Source: Paenibacillus_T sp033239625 (GTDB lineage: Bacteria > Bacillota > Bacilli > Paenibacillales > Paenibacillaceae). Taken from it: a stretch of 64,000 nt of DNA. The position numbers and the translations under genes were made by a program. The DNA is taken from contig NZ_BTCK01000012.1 of assembly GCF_033239625.1 (NCBI RefSeq), positions 62,001-126,000 of the forward strand, given 5' to 3'. Of this stretch, positions 63,147-64,000 are shown piece after piece (position 1 is the stretch's first letter; every line of letters starts with the position of its first letter). Below the pieces are notes generated by a model, which saw only the letters and a list, made by a program, of their open reading frames with translations, did not search any database and was not told the DNA's origin.

Positions 63147-63830
63147 TTATTGTTTAAAATAATCCGGGTATTTCGTTCTCAGCAGCGCCTGATCCGCCAC
63201 CGACAGCAGCATATGCTCCGTCATCAGCTGAACGGCGGCTGTCTCGTCATGAGACCGGATCGCATCGACGATGCCTTGATGCTGACGGAATAGATGGTCC
63301 CACTGCTGGTCAGCTGCAAGTCGCAGCATTCGGCTTCTATTCAGGTGCGTGATGATGCCGCCGAGTGCAGTCCATGTATTGCTCTTGCGACAGCCTTCGA
63401 AGATCGTACGGTGGAACGTCTCATCGAGCTCGAACATGAGATGATAGTCATGTACATTGATGCTTGATTGTTGTTGACTAAGATTGCTGTCCAGCAATGC
63501 CAATTGCTCGGCAGGGAATTCCGCACAGGCTAGACGTACGACTGCGACCTCAAGCTGCTCACGCATAAATCGCGCTTCTTCAACCAGTTCCGGATCGATG
63601 AGCGATACGAAGGTGCCGCGCTGCGGGTAAACCTCCAGCAGTCCTTCTTGCGCGAGCCGAACGAAGCTTTCGCGGATCGGCGTTCGACTGACGCCCATCT
63701 TCAGCGACATTTCTTTCTCCGAGATGGCTGCGCCAGGAGGGAGCTCCAATTGAAGAATCAAGGAGCGCAACGCAGCGTACACCGCATCCCGTGTGGAAAC
63801 AGGCTGAATCGGCTTGATTGTGAAATCCAA
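63147..63830 (-). CDS. GntR/FadR-family regulator of the uxu operon
   Basis: About 227 residues from the TTG at 63830, which lies 5 nt after GAGGTG; a longer frame to 63875 would run into the operator. The winged helix (about 15-75) reads ISEKEMSLKMGVSRTPIRES and GLLEVYPQRGTFVSLI. The C-terminal helical FCD domain (about 85-215) should bind the inducer. Position and family match UxuR/ExuR-type repressors that respond to fructuronate or related acids. It is the first gene of the GntR-uxuA-uxuB operon and probably represses itself through the palindrome just upstream. Confidence 0.87.
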   Translation of the reverse strand: MDFTIKPIQPVSTRDAVYAALRSLILQLELPPGAAISEKEMSLKMGVSRTPIRESFVRLAQEGLLEVYPQRGTFVSLIDPELVEEARFMREQLEVAVVRLACAEFPAEQLALLDSNLSQQQSSINVHDYHLMFELDETFHRTIFEGCRKSNTWTALGGIITHLNRSRMLRLAADQQWDHLFRQHQGIVDAIRSHDETAAVQLMTEHMLLSVADQALLRTKYPDYFKQ

Positions 63831-63863
63831 TGGCTCACCTCGTTCGTAGTTTTGTATCCATTG

Positions 63864-63885
63864 CCATACTACCATACTTGTATGG
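63864..63885. promoter_or_regulatory. Palindromic GntR operator before the uxu operon
   Basis: CCATAC-TT-GTATGG (63872-63885) is a perfect palindrome, and a third CCATAC half-site lies 8 bp away at 63864-63869. It sits about 35-55 nt before the TTG start. A possible -35 box TTGATA (minus strand, 63906-63901) is upstream, but the matching -10 is weak. Confidence 0.65.
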
Positions 63886-63904
63886 CAGTTGAATAGGTGT
63901 TATC

Positions 63905-63955
63905 AAAAAAACGGCTGCCTCCTCGAGTTAACGAGAAAACAGCCGTTTTTTTATT
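63905..63955 (-). terminator. Terminator of the gene entering from the right edge
   Basis: ACGGCTG (63911-63917) pairs with CAGCCGT (63940-63946), with an inner CTCG/CGAG pairing, and seven A or T residues flank each side. The minus strand gives the clearer T run. Confidence 0.75.
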
Positions 63956-63962
63956 AGATTTA

Positions 63963-64000
63963 TTAGGCCTCGGAAGCTACCGTCTTGTTCATAGCTACTG
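63963..64000 (-). CDS. C-terminal end of an unidentified gene (partial)
   Basis: On the minus strand the frame ending in VAMNKTVASEA stops with TAA at 63965-63963, directly before a terminator. Only about 12 codons are visible, so the product cannot be named. The position upstream of the uxu operon on the same strand suggests a separate transcription unit, possibly also for sugar use. Confidence 0.35.
   Translation of the reverse strand, partial: VAMNKTVASEA

Overview
The window looks like the chromosome of a Paenibacillus-type Gram-positive bacterium. This is inferred from the moderate GC content, strong AGGAGG-type ribosome binding sites, sigma-A promoters, CcpA cre sites, LplA/LplB/YtcP-type sugar importers without their own ATPase, YesN/YesM-type two-component genes, and many AraC regulators beside single glycosidases. 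I see no tRNA, rRNA, CRISPR array, insertion sequence or phage gene. Almost the whole window is a plant cell-wall carbohydrate region, with a phosphate transport operon and a drug-efflux pair placed inside it.

Layout. 1-5.0 kb: the end of a sugar-binding lipoprotein, a cytoplasmic GH26 mannanase and a secreted GH26 mannanase with two carbohydrate-binding modules. 5.2-7.7 kb: a membrane-anchored polysaccharide deacetylase and an orphan TerD-VWA fusion. 7.7-14 kb: a GH43 beta-xylosidase behind a very clear promoter/operator, an AraC/GH2 divergent pair, and an FGGY kinase behind a palindromic operator. 14.2-17.9 kb: pstSCAB with a four-repeat Pho box. 18-20.2 kb: a TetR/MFS efflux operon with twin operators. 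20.4-36 kb: GH35, GH105, GH43, GH78, GH127 and GH42 enzymes interleaved with four AraC regulators and two decayed glycosidase remnants. 36-38 kb: an epimerase/PhyH dioxygenase pair. 38-45 kb: a circularly permuted GH3, an esterase, a stalk-domain protein and a beta-propeller protein. 45-50 kb: the L-rhamnose operon (bifunctional aldolase/dehydrogenase, rhaA, rhaB). 50.4-60.8 kb: a CBS protein, GH88, the importer operon and a YesN/YesM system with a second binding lipoprotein. 61-64 kb: the uxuB-uxuA-GntR glucuronate branch.

How it fits together. Most glycosidases have no signal peptide. The likely scheme is partial digestion outside the cell (only the CBM-bearing GH26 is clearly secreted), uptake of oligosaccharides by binding-protein-dependent importers, and complete trimming in the cytoplasm. 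GH105 and GH88 open unsaturated uronides; GH78 feeds the rhamnose operon; glucuronate products feed the uxu genes; GH43, GH127, GH2, GH35, GH42 and GH3 remove arabinose, xylose, galactose, glucuronate and glucose. The mixture fits pectin (rhamnogalacturonan), arabinogalactan and hemicellulose.

The most interesting points are several operators readable directly from sequence (9.25, 12.35, 17.88, 20.2, 45.0 and 63.88 kb) and two exact cre matches. Others are the permuted GH3, glycosidase fossils flanking GH127, a folded intergenic element at 50.1 kb, and a hairpin that may hide a ribosome binding site at 44.8 kb. I found no clearly new defence or mobile system. All functions are inferred from sequence motifs alone.
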